This document shows positions 12,739 through 12,808 of a DNA stretch of 12,808 bases, piece after piece; positions within the stretch are counted from its first letter, which is position 1, and each line of letters opens with the position of its first letter. A program made the translations under genes and the position numbers. Below the pieces are notes generated by a model, which saw only the letters and a list, made by a program, of their open reading frames with translations, was not told the DNA's origin and did not search any database. The stretch is from Holophagaceae bacterium (GTDB taxonomy: Bacteria > Acidobacteriota > Holophagae > Holophagales > Holophagaceae), in contig JANXQX010000330.1 of the NCBI GenBank assembly GCA_025353305.1, forward strand, positions 1 to 12,808. The letters run 5' to 3'.

Positions 12739-12808
12739 AGCTTCGCAGCTGAAATTCAGGTAGCCCGGCGGCGGACTCACGCTTAGGTGTGATCCGCGCC
12801 GGGCTACC
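12739..12808. repeat. GC-rich palindromic element, copy B (runs off the window)
   Basis: The first 59 bases align with copy A without gaps at 49 positions. GGTAGCCCGGC (12759-12769) pairs perfectly with GCCGGGCTACC (12798-12808), and GCGGA/TCCGC and TCAC/GTGA extend the stem inward to a loop of about 8 nt. By analogy with copy A, the expected far boundary (the complement of GAGCTTCGC) lies beyond base 12808. Confidence 0.7.

Larger units (their letters stand above)
12359..12808. other. Gene-free region built of nested repeats and palindromes
   Basis: No convincing coding frame exists in these 450 bases. The contents in order are: a CACAGATT period-9 repeat; a long GC-rich inverted repeat; an inverted CACAGATT-type copy; a perfect 12-bp palindrome; a CACAAAG-type repeat; and a second copy of the GC-rich palindrome running to the window end. 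Confidence 0.75.

Overview
The window reads as a bacterial chromosome of moderately high GC. The genes are ordinary housekeeping and regulatory genes, and the spaces between them are unusually rich in short repeats. The two-subunit glycyl-tRNA synthetase rules out eukaryotes and archaea. The overall feel (GC near 60 %, period-9 intergenic repeats, a large GH13-GH133 debranching protein, GAF-HD-GYP signalling) would fit Acidobacteriota of the Holophaga/Geothrix type, but that placement is an inference and nothing here proves it.

Layout. Bases 1-334 (minus) hold the N-terminal part of a NAD(P)H-hydrate epimerase (YjeF_N) cut by the window edge. After a repeat-filled gap comes a compact minus-strand operon, transcribed glyQ (5357-4422), glyS (4425-2272), guaA (2237-708): glycyl-tRNA synthetase alpha and beta subunits, which overlap by ATGA, then GMP synthase. 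Divergent from glyQ is a Crp/Fnr-family regulator (5610-6356, plus). The spacer between them has an 18-bp perfect palindrome with CRP-like geometry. Convergent with it is a 1414-residue protein (10692-6448, minus) that joins a GH13 alpha-amylase-type domain to a GH133 amylo-1,6-glucosidase domain, so probably a bifunctional cytoplasmic glycogen debranching enzyme. Its 5' side abuts an exact 22-copy array of 7-bp G-rich repeats (10703-10856), followed by inverted copies of the same heptamer out to about 11015. On the other side, on the plus strand, lie a possible 24-residue leader ORF (11120-11194) and a GAF-HD-GYP cyclic-di-GMP phosphodiesterase (11222-12358). The last 450 bases carry no gene but several nested palindromes and period-9/10 repeats.

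How things may work together. glyQ, glyS and guaA supply charged glycine tRNA and GMP, growth-linked functions in one transcript. The Crp-like protein may regulate itself and perhaps glyQ through the palindrome. The debranching enzyme serves glycogen turnover. The HD-GYP protein lowers cyclic-di-GMP. No link between the last two is visible beyond shared intergenic DNA. I see no defence system, mobile-element transposase, tRNA, rRNA or CRISPR array. The most interesting material is the non-coding repeat architecture, the GC-poor insertion in the front of glyS, and the repeat-derived tail of GlyQ.
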